This document shows positions 1-6,458 of a stretch of 48,060 bases of DNA, piece by piece. Source of the stretch: Candidatus Pacearchaeota archaeon CG11_big_fil_rev_8_21_14_0_20_30_13 (GTDB lineage: Archaea > Nanobdellota > Nanobdellia > Pacearchaeales > GW2011-AR1); contig PCVV01000009.1 of the NCBI GenBank assembly GCA_002762735.1, forward strand, positions 1 to 48,060. The letters run 5' to 3'. How positions within the stretch are numbered: the first letter of the stretch is position 1; every line of letters starts with the position of its first letter. The notes under the pieces are model-generated. The model worked only from the letters and a program-made list of their open reading frames with translations. It was not told the origin of the DNA and ran no database searches. Made by a program: the position numbers and the translations under genes.

Positions 1-44
1 AATAATATAAATGCAAATGCAAAAAGAAGTAATTTCATCTTCAT
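1..44 (-). CDS. Partial CDS, N-terminus of a probable secreted or membrane protein
   Basis: An ATG at 44-42 on the minus strand opens a frame that runs off the left edge. It encodes MKMKLLLFAFAFIL, a short basic start followed by an unbroken hydrophobic run, which looks like the beginning of a signal peptide or membrane anchor. An AT-rich TATA-like stretch (AATTTAAAAATT on the minus strand, about 61-72) lies some 22-25 bases upstream, the spacing seen for leaderless genes elsewhere in the window. Only 14 codons are visible, so the function is unknown. Confidence 0.4.
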   Translation of the reverse strand, partial: MKMKLLLFAFAFIL

Positions 45-79
45 AGTAAAAGAATGTAATTTTTAAATTTTGTTGGAAT

Positions 80-607
80 TTATTCCATATATCTTTCTTT
101 GAAATCAACATACTCTATTCCGATCTTTCTTCCATCTTTTTTTTCTTGTGCAATCCAAATCTCCGAAAAAATTCCTTTCTCTAAATACCACACACATTTT
201 TCCTTCTCTATTTTGGAAAGAATTCCATTCACTTTTACTTCTACCCCTATTACACTATACAATCCGTCGTGGACATGCTTTATTGAAATAAAATCTGGAA
301 AACCTGTTCCAAGAGTCATAACTTTTGAAAAAGGATTGTATTTTCTTTTAGCAATGATTAAATTTCCCTCTTCTAAATCAATATTATTATTCCATTTGTC
401 AACAATTCTTCCTTTGCTTTCCAAATCATGCCTCACTCTTAATTCAAATCTTGCTCCTTTCGCCCTAGAAGTTCGACCTTTTTTAACTTCACTTTTCTTT
501 TTTGAGATGGGATACCCTTCCTTCCATTCTGTTTCATACTCTTCGCTATTTGCTTTTTCAACTTCTTTCATAAATTTTTCTTTAGCATTTTTGTCTATTC
601 TTTCCAT
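80..607 (-). CDS. Putative PD-(D/E)xK-fold nuclease
   Basis: The 175-residue protein has a charged N-terminal region (about 1-45) followed by a compact domain beginning GARFELRVRHDLESKG. The order is an early Glu in that helix, then GFPDFISIK (Asp), then VIGVEVKVNG (Glu-x-Lys), then IWIAQE. This E...D...ExK order fits the PD-(D/E)xK nuclease superfamily, as in VRR-NUC and Holliday junction resolvase-like proteins. The fold call rests on motif order only; the substrate is unknown. It is transcribed away from a 150-base AT-rich spacer holding a 12-base palindrome. Confidence 0.55.
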   Translation of the reverse strand: MERIDKNAKEKFMKEVEKANSEEYETEWKEGYPISKKKSEVKKGRTSRAKGARFELRVRHDLESKGRIVDKWNNNIDLEEGNLIIAKRKYNPFSKVMTLGTGFPDFISIKHVHDGLYSVIGVEVKVNGILSKIEKEKCVWYLEKGIFSEIWIAQEKKDGRKIGIEYVDFKERYME

Positions 608-711
608 GACTATGAAACAATTTAGAACTATTAAAAGATTGTTAGAAAATTATCTATCTGTATACTAGAACTTATATTTTACAAAGCATATTAATTAAAA
701 AGATATAATCT

Positions 712-723
712 AAAGTATACTTT
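712..723. repeat. 12-bp perfect palindrome upstream of the nuclease gene
   Basis: AAAGTATACTTT reads the same on both strands. It sits in the AT-rich spacer between the histone-fold gene and the nuclease gene, both on the minus strand. Related half-sites (TACTTTACAAA at about 732-742 and TTTTACAAA at about 677-685) lie nearby. It could be an operator or a chance palindrome in AT-rich DNA. Confidence 0.3.
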
Positions 724-759
724 TCATTATATACTTTACAAATGATTTTGATTTGAAGG

Positions 760-948
760 TTATAAATCTCTTGCCTGTAAAGTTCTTCTTTTGTTTTCTT
801 TCGCTCTTTTGATTGCTCTTTCAAGCATTTCTTCAACCCTTATTTCCAGAGCAGTTCCGACTTCCTCGGCAACAGAAGTTACTTCTTCGTCACCTTTTTG
901 TAAGTCACTTACAACCTTCTTTATGTTCGATTTAACAATTAGTACCAT
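760..948 (-). CDS. Small histone-fold protein, DUF1931-like
   Basis: This 62-residue protein starts MVLIVKSNIKKVV, continues with a central helix (EEVGTALEIRVEEMLERAI) and ends in RAKENKRRTLQARDL. The last block matches the C-terminal histone-fold pattern of archaeal DUF1931 and histone-like proteins (RA..N.RKT.Q.RDL). It is the length of a single histone fold, so it probably binds DNA as a dimer. The start lies one base beyond the stop of the upstream HD-domain gene, so the two are probably co-transcribed. No tail or second domain is present. Confidence 0.7.
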   Translation of the reverse strand: MVLIVKSNIKKVVSDLQKGDEEVTSVAEEVGTALEIRVEEMLERAIKRAKENKRRTLQARDL

Positions 949-949
949 T

Positions 950-1534
950 TTATTCTAAACCTATATCGTGCTTAATGTTTTTAATTCCTTCGATTGCAGC
1001 CTCGAATAATTCATCCAAAGTTAGTCCCGCTTCCTCTATTTCCAGTATTATGTCCCTTCTGCATCCTGCAGCAAAAGCCTTGTCTTTGAATTTTTTCTTT
1101 AGACCTTTTATCTCCATCCCTAAAATCTTTTTTCCCCTCATGAGCGCGTAAGCATAAATTAAACCTGTCAAGGTTTCACAAGCTGCAAGTATATGCTCAG
1201 CTTTTGTTGCTCTTTTTTTCTCGTTTAAACTTGGAATTTCTTCAAAACCATAACCATGGGATACAATTGTTTTAATGAATTCTTCGTCAAATCCTTTTTC
1301 TTTTAAAATTCCTGGAGCTTTCGATAAGTGGGTACTTAAATTGGTTTTTGTGATTGACCAATCGATATCATGTAAAAGACCAAGCATTCCATAAGACTCA
1401 ACATCTTCTCCAAGTTTTTTTGCAACTTCCTTCATCACCGCTTCAGACATCAAATAATGAATAAAATCAAAAGTCTCTGGATTTTGAGATTTTAGAAGTT
1501 CGATTGCTTCCGAACGGGTTATAGGAATTTTCAT
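950..1534 (-). CDS. HD-domain metal-dependent phosphohydrolase family protein
   Basis: The 194-residue protein contains LLHDIDW at about residue 53, the His-Asp pair that defines HD-domain hydrolases, with further candidate metal-binding histidines in the N-terminal helix (DFIHYLM) and in VSHGYG. The C-terminal half is helical (GLTLDELFEAAIEGI). Archaeal members of this group are mostly uncharacterised; the domain usually hydrolyses phosphate esters or nucleotides. It is the first gene of a pair with the DUF1931 gene and is divergent from the small gene at 1616, sharing an 81-base promoter region. Confidence 0.7.
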   Translation of the reverse strand: MKIPITRSEAIELLKSQNPETFDFIHYLMSEAVMKEVAKKLGEDVESYGMLGLLHDIDWSITKTNLSTHLSKAPGILKEKGFDEEFIKTIVSHGYGFEEIPSLNEKKRATKAEHILAACETLTGLIYAYALMRGKKILGMEIKGLKKKFKDKAFAAGCRRDIILEIEEAGLTLDELFEAAIEGIKNIKHDIGLE

Positions 1535-1615
1535 TAGGTAAACAAAACTTAGAAGTTTAAATTAATTTCTAAAAAAAGTACTCAAGTTTATATACTAAAC
1601 TTCTTTATATCTTTC

Positions 1616-1777
1616 ATGGCAGCAACACCTCCTGGCGCTCAGAAAATGAAAATAGATTATACCATTGATAGAAAAATCTATGACGAATTCATAAAAAACT
1701 GCAGCAGAAAAGGTTTCGCTCCTCAAGTGATTGTTGAAAAACTTATGAAGAAGTTTAGCGAAACTGGACAAGCTTAA
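1616..1777 (+). CDS. Very small ribbon-helix-helix-like protein
   Basis: ATG at 1616 opens a 53-codon frame ending in TAA at 1775-1777. After a short leader (MAATPPGAQ) comes KMKIDYTIDRKIYDEFIKNC, then GFAPQVIVEKLMKKF. A short beta-strand with alternating residues followed by two amphipathic helices is the pattern of ribbon-helix-helix DNA-binding proteins (Arc/CopG/MetJ type). A TATA-like stretch (TTTATATACT, about 1587-1596) lies about 25 bases upstream, as expected for a leaderless gene. It is divergent from the HD gene and convergent with lysS. The DNA target is unknown. Confidence 0.6.
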   Translation: MAATPPGAQKMKIDYTIDRKIYDEFIKNCSRKGFAPQVIVEKLMKKFSETGQA

Positions 1778-1782
1778 AGATT

Positions 1783-3261
1783 TTATTCTTTCTCAGGTTT
1801 CATTAAAGGAAAAATTACACATTCCCTAATTGGTTTATTCATTAAGAAACTAAAAAGTCTTTCTGAAACTCCAAATCCACATGCAGGGGGCATTCCATAC
1901 TTAAGGGCTTCTATAAATCCTGTATCATGTTCCATTGCTTCGGAATCTCCTTTTTCTCCTAGCTTTTTTTGTTCAATTAATCGCTCTTCCTGATCTAAGG
2001 GATCATTCAATTCCGAATATCCATTTCCAACTTCACTTCCAGCTAAAATTACTTGAAACTGCTCAACTTTTCTTTTATCATCTTCTTTTCTCTTTGCCAA
2101 CGGTGTAAGCTCAACAGGTTGTCCAACTAAAAATCCTGGTCCAGAAAGCTGTTTTCTACAAAACTTCCAAAGCAAATCAACCATTCTCCATTTTTCGAGA
2201 TTAGAATCAAATTCTAAATTTAATTCTTTTAATTTTTTTGAAATTTCTGTCTTTCCTACTTTGTAAATGTCAATTCCAGTTTTTTCTTTTATCAAACTTT
2301 CAAAGTCATACTGAACCCATTTTTTAGAAAGATCAATTTTGTGCCCACCTCTTTCAAATTTCAATGTGCCTAGAACTTCTTTTGCAATAAGCTTGTACAT
2401 TTCTTCAACAAGTTTCATTCCGTCTTCATAATTTGCATAACCCCAATAAAATTCCATTTGTGAATAATCTTGCAAATGTTCAGCGTCCATTCCTTCGTTT
2501 CTAAATTGTCTTCCTATTTCAAAAGTTTTCTCGTATCCTGCCACGAGAAGTTTCTTTTGCCAAAGTTCTCCCATTGAAATTCTTAAATAAACATCTAAAT
2601 CAAGTGCATTGTGATGAGTTTTAAATGGTGTCGCTGCTGCTCCTCCAGCTGAACTTTCTAAAATCGGAGTTTCAATTTCCAAAAATTCTTTTTTAATTAA
2701 AAAATTTCTAATTGTGGACCAGAAAATTTGTTTTTTTATGAAAAGTTCTTTTACATTTTCGTCCATAATTATATCTAAATACCTTTTTCTTAAACGTTCA
2801 TCTTCATCTTTTAATCCTTTATGTTTATCTGGCAACGGAAGAACTGATTTTGTCAAAATGAAAAATTCTTTTACAAGAATAGAAACCTCTCCTGTTTTTG
2901 TTTTCATAGGATTTCCCTTTGCTCCGACAATATCTCCGGAATCTATTTTCTTGAAAAGTTCAATTGCCGTTTCAGGTGTTAATTTGTCTTGAAATACAAG
3001 TTGGATATTTCCCCCTAAATCTTGAAGTGTTACAAAAGAAATTTTACCAAAATCCCGTTTTGTCATAACCCTTCCTGCAACAACCTCTAAAGATTTTGAC
3101 TTCTCATCTTTATCGAGTTTAGAATATTTTTCTTTTATGTCTCTTGACAAATTTCTTTTTTCTTCTAAAGAGAATTTATGAGCATACGGATTAATTCCAG
3201 ATTTTCGTAATTCATCTATTTTTTTTATTCTTTCCTCAATTATTTGCTCTTCACGTCCCAT
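1783..3261 (-). CDS. lysS: Lysyl-tRNA synthetase, class II
   Basis: Charges tRNA-Lys with lysine in the cytoplasm. The 492 residues match the class II LysRS layout: an N-terminal OB-fold anticodon-binding domain (about 55-140, VAGRVMTKRDFGKISFVTL) and a catalytic domain with motif 1 around FLEIETPILESSAGGAAATPF, motif 2 around FEIGRQFRNEGMDAEHLQDYS (about 247-267), and a motif 3 segment near 462-485 (GFGVSERLFSFLMNKPIREC). The motif 3 wording differs from the common GLGIDRL form, but the arginine is kept. Many archaea use the unrelated class I LysRS, so a class II enzyme is worth noting. Confidence 0.95.
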   Translation of the reverse strand: MGREEQIIEERIKKIDELRKSGINPYAHKFSLEEKRNLSRDIKEKYSKLDKDEKSKSLEVVAGRVMTKRDFGKISFVTLQDLGGNIQLVFQDKLTPETAIELFKKIDSGDIVGAKGNPMKTKTGEVSILVKEFFILTKSVLPLPDKHKGLKDEDERLRKRYLDIIMDENVKELFIKKQIFWSTIRNFLIKKEFLEIETPILESSAGGAAATPFKTHHNALDLDVYLRISMGELWQKKLLVAGYEKTFEIGRQFRNEGMDAEHLQDYSQMEFYWGYANYEDGMKLVEEMYKLIAKEVLGTLKFERGGHKIDLSKKWVQYDFESLIKEKTGIDIYKVGKTEISKKLKELNLEFDSNLEKWRMVDLLWKFCRKQLSGPGFLVGQPVELTPLAKRKEDDKRKVEQFQVILAGSEVGNGYSELNDPLDQEERLIEQKKLGEKGDSEAMEHDTGFIEALKYGMPPACGFGVSERLFSFLMNKPIRECVIFPLMKPEKE

Positions 3262-3283
3262 TAGAATATTTGGAAGAAATGGT

Positions 3284-3757
3284 TTATATTTTTATTGATT
3301 CGAATGGATCTGGATTATATTCAATGTTATAATTACCCTCACTTTTTCTATAGTGCACATCAAATGCCCTTTCACCAAAGCCTTCTTTGATCAAGGGGAT
3401 ATTCAATTCATACCGGTAATAAATAGAATCAGATAATTTTTTATCTCCAAAAATTTGTTTATCTTTTTTATAATTAATTTTTTCAAGATCTTTTTTTAGA
3501 CCTTGGATAATCTTTTCAAGTTTATTTTCAGAAATAACTTCTGGAGGAAAATAAACTGTTACCGCTTTCCCTTCTTGCTTTTGCTTGTGAGTAACTTCAA
3601 AAAAAGTTTGCAAGGCAATTTTACAACTGAGATTATTTTGAAGGATCAAATCTTTGATTGAAGAATAAACTAATCTTGAATCTTTTTCATTCTCTCCGTA
3701 AATATGAATTTTCCATCCAGAAAGAGGATATTTAATATTTTTTATTTCAAACTTCAT
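3284..3757 (-). CDS. Uncharacterised protein resembling the N-terminal part of class III/IV lanthipeptide synthetases
   Basis: The 157-residue protein has no signal peptide or membrane segment. Three blocks recur in the N-terminal non-kinase part of RamC/LanKC-type lanthipeptide synthetases and HopA1-like proteins, as I remember those families: LSGWKIHIYGENEKD (about 12-26), GKAVTVYFPPE (about 63-73), and SDSIYYRYEL (about 110-119). No kinase or cyclase domain and no precursor peptide gene is adjacent. It sits between lysS and rnhA on the same strand. The resemblance is pattern-based and may only mean a shared fold; no function is assigned. Confidence 0.4.
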   Translation of the reverse strand: MKFEIKNIKYPLSGWKIHIYGENEKDSRLVYSSIKDLILQNNLSCKIALQTFFEVTHKQKQEGKAVTVYFPPEVISENKLEKIIQGLKKDLEKINYKKDKQIFGDKKLSDSIYYRYELNIPLIKEGFGERAFDVHYRKSEGNYNIEYNPDPFESIKI

Positions 3758-3781
3758 CGGAAAGAAAATGCCAATTCTTTT

Positions 3782-4228
3782 TTAAAGATTGTTGCAAGAA
3801 AGTGGGTGTTTCTCTTTCTTCTTTCCAAACGTTTCATCTAACTTTTGGTTTAGAAGATAATCTGCATGCTTTTGATGAGGATCATCTCGTCTGACATGTT
3901 TGTAAGTGATTTTATCAAATCTATTTTGAATTTGTTGAACTTCCAAAAAAAGTTTCATAAGTGCAGGATTTTTTACACTGTATTCCCCAAGAAGTTGCTT
4001 TACGACAAGCTCAGAATCTAAGATGCATGTGATTTCTCCTTGAGTATATTTTGAAGCAACTTCAAGTGCTTTGATGAGGGCCATATATTCTACAAAATTA
4101 TTTGTAGTTGGTTTTTTGAGAACTTCAGAAAATTCTTCTAAAACTTTTTCCCCATCTCTTACAATTAAACCTATTGCTGCTGGACCTGGATTTCCCCTTG
4201 CACCCCCATCTGAATTTGTGTATATCAT
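3782..4228 (-). CDS. rnhA: Ribonuclease HI family protein
   Basis: Cleaves RNA in RNA-DNA hybrids. The 148 residues carry the RNase HI catalytic series: Asp in YTNSDGGARGNPGPAAIG (residues 3-20), Glu in NNFVEYMALIKAL, Asp in CILDSELVVKQLLGEY, and the final Asp in QKHADYLLNQ. The basic handle region of E. coli RNase HI is absent, as in the short archaeal and Bacillus-type enzymes. It starts 10 bases downstream of the acylphosphatase gene, so the two are probably in one transcript. Confidence 0.9.
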   Translation of the reverse strand: MIYTNSDGGARGNPGPAAIGLIVRDGEKVLEEFSEVLKKPTTNNFVEYMALIKALEVASKYTQGEITCILDSELVVKQLLGEYSVKNPALMKLFLEVQQIQNRFDKITYKHVRRDDPHQKHADYLLNQKLDETFGKKKEKHPLSCNNL

Positions 4229-4238
4229 CTCCTTCTTC

Positions 4239-4514
4239 CTAAATGTGTAAAACTTTAAATGATTTTAAATCTTGAAAACGTTCAGATTTTTCTTCTACTT
4301 TTTTTATTTCTGAATGCTTCGGACCTTTTTTACAAAGCTCCACCATTTTCACAACATCCTCAAAATTTCCTTCAATAAAAACTTCAACTCTTCCATCTTC
4401 AAGATTCCTTACAAACCCCTTTATGTTTAACTTTTCAGCATTTTCTTTTATAAAACTTCTGAAGAAAATTCCCTGAACTAATCCAGAAATATAAAGACGA
4501 ATAGACTTTTTCAT
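4239..4514 (-). CDS. acyP: Acylphosphatase
   Basis: Hydrolyses acyl phosphates such as carbamoyl phosphate and 1,3-bisphosphoglycerate. The 91 residues match the family length. The signature SGLVQGIFFRSFIKENAEKL (residues 10-29) holds the phosphate-binding loop with the catalytic arginine (FFRSF), and the catalytic Asn is in GFVRNLEDGRVEVFIEG. It is upstream of rnhA with a 10-base gap. Confidence 0.92.
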   Translation of the reverse strand: MKKSIRLYISGLVQGIFFRSFIKENAEKLNIKGFVRNLEDGRVEVFIEGNFEDVVKMVELCKKGPKHSEIKKVEEKSERFQDLKSFKVLHI

Positions 4515-4590
4515 ATAATTATAACCAAATGATGGTTTTTATTTCTTATTGTGTATTTTTTGGAACTAGAAATCGGTTTATTTAGAATCA

Positions 4591-5259
4591 TTAAAAAAAG
4601 CTTTCTAAATTGCATTTTTTGAGATTTAAAAAAAGATCATGATAAAACAATTCTCCAGTATCGGAGTACACCTCAAAATCTGCATAAGGATTTCCTGGTA
4701 TCTTAGAGATATCACTGATTAGTCTAGAAATTAAATTTTGTCTAATCTCTAAATTTTTTCGATTGATTTGACCCTCTGAACGGAAGACCCGCCCTCCAAT
4801 GATTGGGCATTGATAGACAAAGTCTGGATTAAAGTTAGAATTTGCTTTTCTCAAGGATTTAATCATTTCAATTATTATCCTTCCAGAAGATTCCTCATTG
4901 ATATCCAAACTAATTCTTCTAGAAAGAGAAATTTCTTGAGGGACATACGTTTGATGAGTTAAAAAAATCATATTTTGCTTTTCAACCCCTTCCTTAGACA
5001 ATTTTTCGATCAAATTTTCTAAAACTAAAAAATATTCTTTTTTTTTAATTTTATATTCTCTTACATTTTTTTCAAAAATAAGATTTTGATTAATCTTCTC
5101 TGAATAATCAAATGCAATAATTGTTGCTCCTCTTTGCGCTCCAAGATATAATTCTTCTAGGTCAATCTTTGAGAGATCCCTTGAAATTATTTCTTTCCTT
5201 GGAACAGGTAGCTTTAATCTTCTAAGAAATTCTATCCCTCGAATGTTCATAAAATTCAA
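4591..5259 (-). CDS. Hypothetical protein
   Basis: I do not recognise this 222-residue soluble protein. The opening (NIRGIEFLRRLKLPVPRKEI) recalls the first strand-helix of ATP-grasp enzymes that bind phosphoenolpyruvate or nucleotides, and later parts (SGRIIIEMIKSLRK, PIIGGRVFRSEGQ) could belong to a nucleotide-binding fold, but no complete ATP-grasp set is visible. It lies between acyP and trmY on the same strand. There is no signal peptide and no metal-binding cysteine cluster. Confidence 0.6.
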   Translation of the reverse strand: MNFMNIRGIEFLRRLKLPVPRKEIISRDLSKIDLEELYLGAQRGATIIAFDYSEKINQNLIFEKNVREYKIKKKEYFLVLENLIEKLSKEGVEKQNMIFLTHQTYVPQEISLSRRISLDINEESSGRIIIEMIKSLRKANSNFNPDFVYQCPIIGGRVFRSEGQINRKNLEIRQNLISRLISDISKIPGNPYADFEVYSDTGELFYHDLFLNLKKCNLESFF

Positions 5260-5286
5260 TCAACTTTGGATTTAATAATTTATCCT

Positions 5287-5871
5287 TTAAATTCCTCTCA
5301 CGTCCAATTCATTATTTACTACTGCCACTGTTTGGGAAGCAAAATACATCTTTGGACCAATTGAAATTGGACTCAGAGATTTTTTTAATCTTTTAATTTC
5401 TTTTTTTGGAAGCCCATCATGATCTCCTAATATGAAGCAACACTCATTTGAAATTTTTATATCCCTTATAAAGTCCCCACCCTTTTCTAAAATGAAACAT
5501 TCTATATCTTTTTCAAGAAGTTCTTCCACAATTTTTAAAAAACTCTTTTTCTCAACGAAACAACCTGGAAAAACTTCTGTTTTTTTCTCTCCTCCCGATT
5601 TATATAAAATTTTTTTGATTAAAGTCCCGACATCTTTTTTTGAAATTTCAAGATCATCTGTTACAGTTATTTCTATGTGTTTCGGAGGATCTGGCATCCC
5701 ATAAAATACAAAATGAAAGGTCACATCTTTTCTAAATCCATGGGATAAAAAAACTCCTTGAATAAAAGAATGAATCGCAATATCCATTCTTCCAGCTTTC
5801 ATAAGATTTCCATCACTTAAAGCTTTTCCTGAAGTTGCGGCTGAACTTGAAAAATAAATAAAATGTCTCAT
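5287..5871 (-). CDS. trmY: tRNA (pseudouridine(54)-N(1))-methyltransferase TrmY
   Basis: Methylates N1 of pseudouridine 54 in the T-arm of archaeal tRNA. The 194-residue length matches TrmY (DUF358, SPOUT superfamily). The SPOUT knot region is near the C-terminus: CCFILGDHDGLPKKEIKRLK followed by SPISIGPKMYFASQTVAVVN. The N-terminus (MRHFIYFSSSAATSGKALSD) also fits the family. The window also carries Cbf5, a pseudouridine synthase that in archaea can act on position 55, so two T-arm modification enzymes lie within 4 kb. Confidence 0.9.
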   Translation of the reverse strand: MRHFIYFSSSAATSGKALSDGNLMKAGRMDIAIHSFIQGVFLSHGFRKDVTFHFVFYGMPDPPKHIEITVTDDLEISKKDVGTLIKKILYKSGGEKKTEVFPGCFVEKKSFLKIVEELLEKDIECFILEKGGDFIRDIKISNECCFILGDHDGLPKKEIKRLKKSLSPISIGPKMYFASQTVAVVNNELDVRGI

Positions 5872-5901
5872 AAAAAGAAATAGAATTTGAAATTAATAAG
5901 C

Positions 5902-6372
5902 TTACCTAGTCTTTATTTTTCCTTGATGTTGATTTGAGTTTCCCTTTTGAACACCACGATTTTTATTATTTCGATTACCATCATCATTTCTAATTCTTGT
6001 TCTTTCATTGTTCATTTTTTCTTTTGGAACAACGGGCACTGTATTAAAATGAGGTTTTGGATGATGGAAATTTTCCCAGGGTGGAGAAAACTTATGATAA
6101 GGACGTAATGGAAAATAATAAAAATTAAACCAGATGCCATTCGACTTGGGGTGATAATTATAAATATAAGGATTTGGATCGTAAATGTTTGGAATTCCAT
6201 CCCGATCTAAATCTCCATAAGCTGGAATTTTTTCTTTCATTGAAGGTGGCACTCTTGAAGAAGTTTCAATATGGGTATAACAACTAGGCAAAAGAGATAA
6301 ACAAAAAATTGGGAATAAAACCTTTAACTTGAAGGGGTTCACCATCTTAAATAATTTTCCCTCTTTAGGCAT
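5902..6372 (-). CDS. Putative exported lipoprotein with a Ca-binding-type DxDxDG motif
   Basis: The 156-residue protein begins with basic residues followed by KVLFPIFCLSLLPSC, a hydrophobic stretch ending in a lipobox-like LLPSC, so it may be lipid-anchored outside the cell. Just after it GDLDRDGIPNIYDPNP resembles the calcium-binding repeats of thrombospondin type 3. The rest is rich in Pro, His, Asn and Tyr, and the tail is basic. The ATG at 6372 is preferred because a TATA box (6394-6402) lies about 26 bases upstream, giving a leaderless mRNA; ATG at 6345 is the alternative. Function unknown. Confidence 0.55.
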   Translation of the reverse strand: MPKEGKLFKMVNPFKLKVLFPIFCLSLLPSCYTHIETSSRVPPSMKEKIPAYGDLDRDGIPNIYDPNPYIYNYHPKSNGIWFNFYYFPLRPYHKFSPPWENFHHPKPHFNTVPVVPKEKMNNERTRIRNDDGNRNNKNRGVQKGNSNQHQGKIKTR

Positions 6373-6393
6373 AATTTGAAATGGAATTTAAGG

Positions 6394-6402
6394 TATATAT
6401 AT
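6394..6402. promoter_or_regulatory. Symmetric TATA box shared by divergent genes
   Basis: TATATATAT lies in the spacer between the lipoprotein gene (minus) and the glycosidase-like gene (plus). Read leftward it is about 26 bases from the ATG at 6372, giving a leaderless mRNA. Read rightward it puts transcription start near 6424, about 35 bases before the ATG at 6459. TATA symmetry means one site could serve both directions; this is inferred from position. Confidence 0.5.
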
Positions 6403-6458
6403 TTTTCTCAATTACCCAGAATCATTTAATTTTTAAAGATCTCTTTAATATTCTTTTT

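Noticed and set aside
99..668. Plus-strand frame opposite the nuclease gene
   Set aside because: It mirrors the minus-strand gene and its protein is Ser/Phe-rich with no domain.
6381..6458. Upstream ATG at 6381 as start of the glycosidase-like protein
   Set aside because: It lies before the TATA box, and the signal peptide begins properly at 6459.
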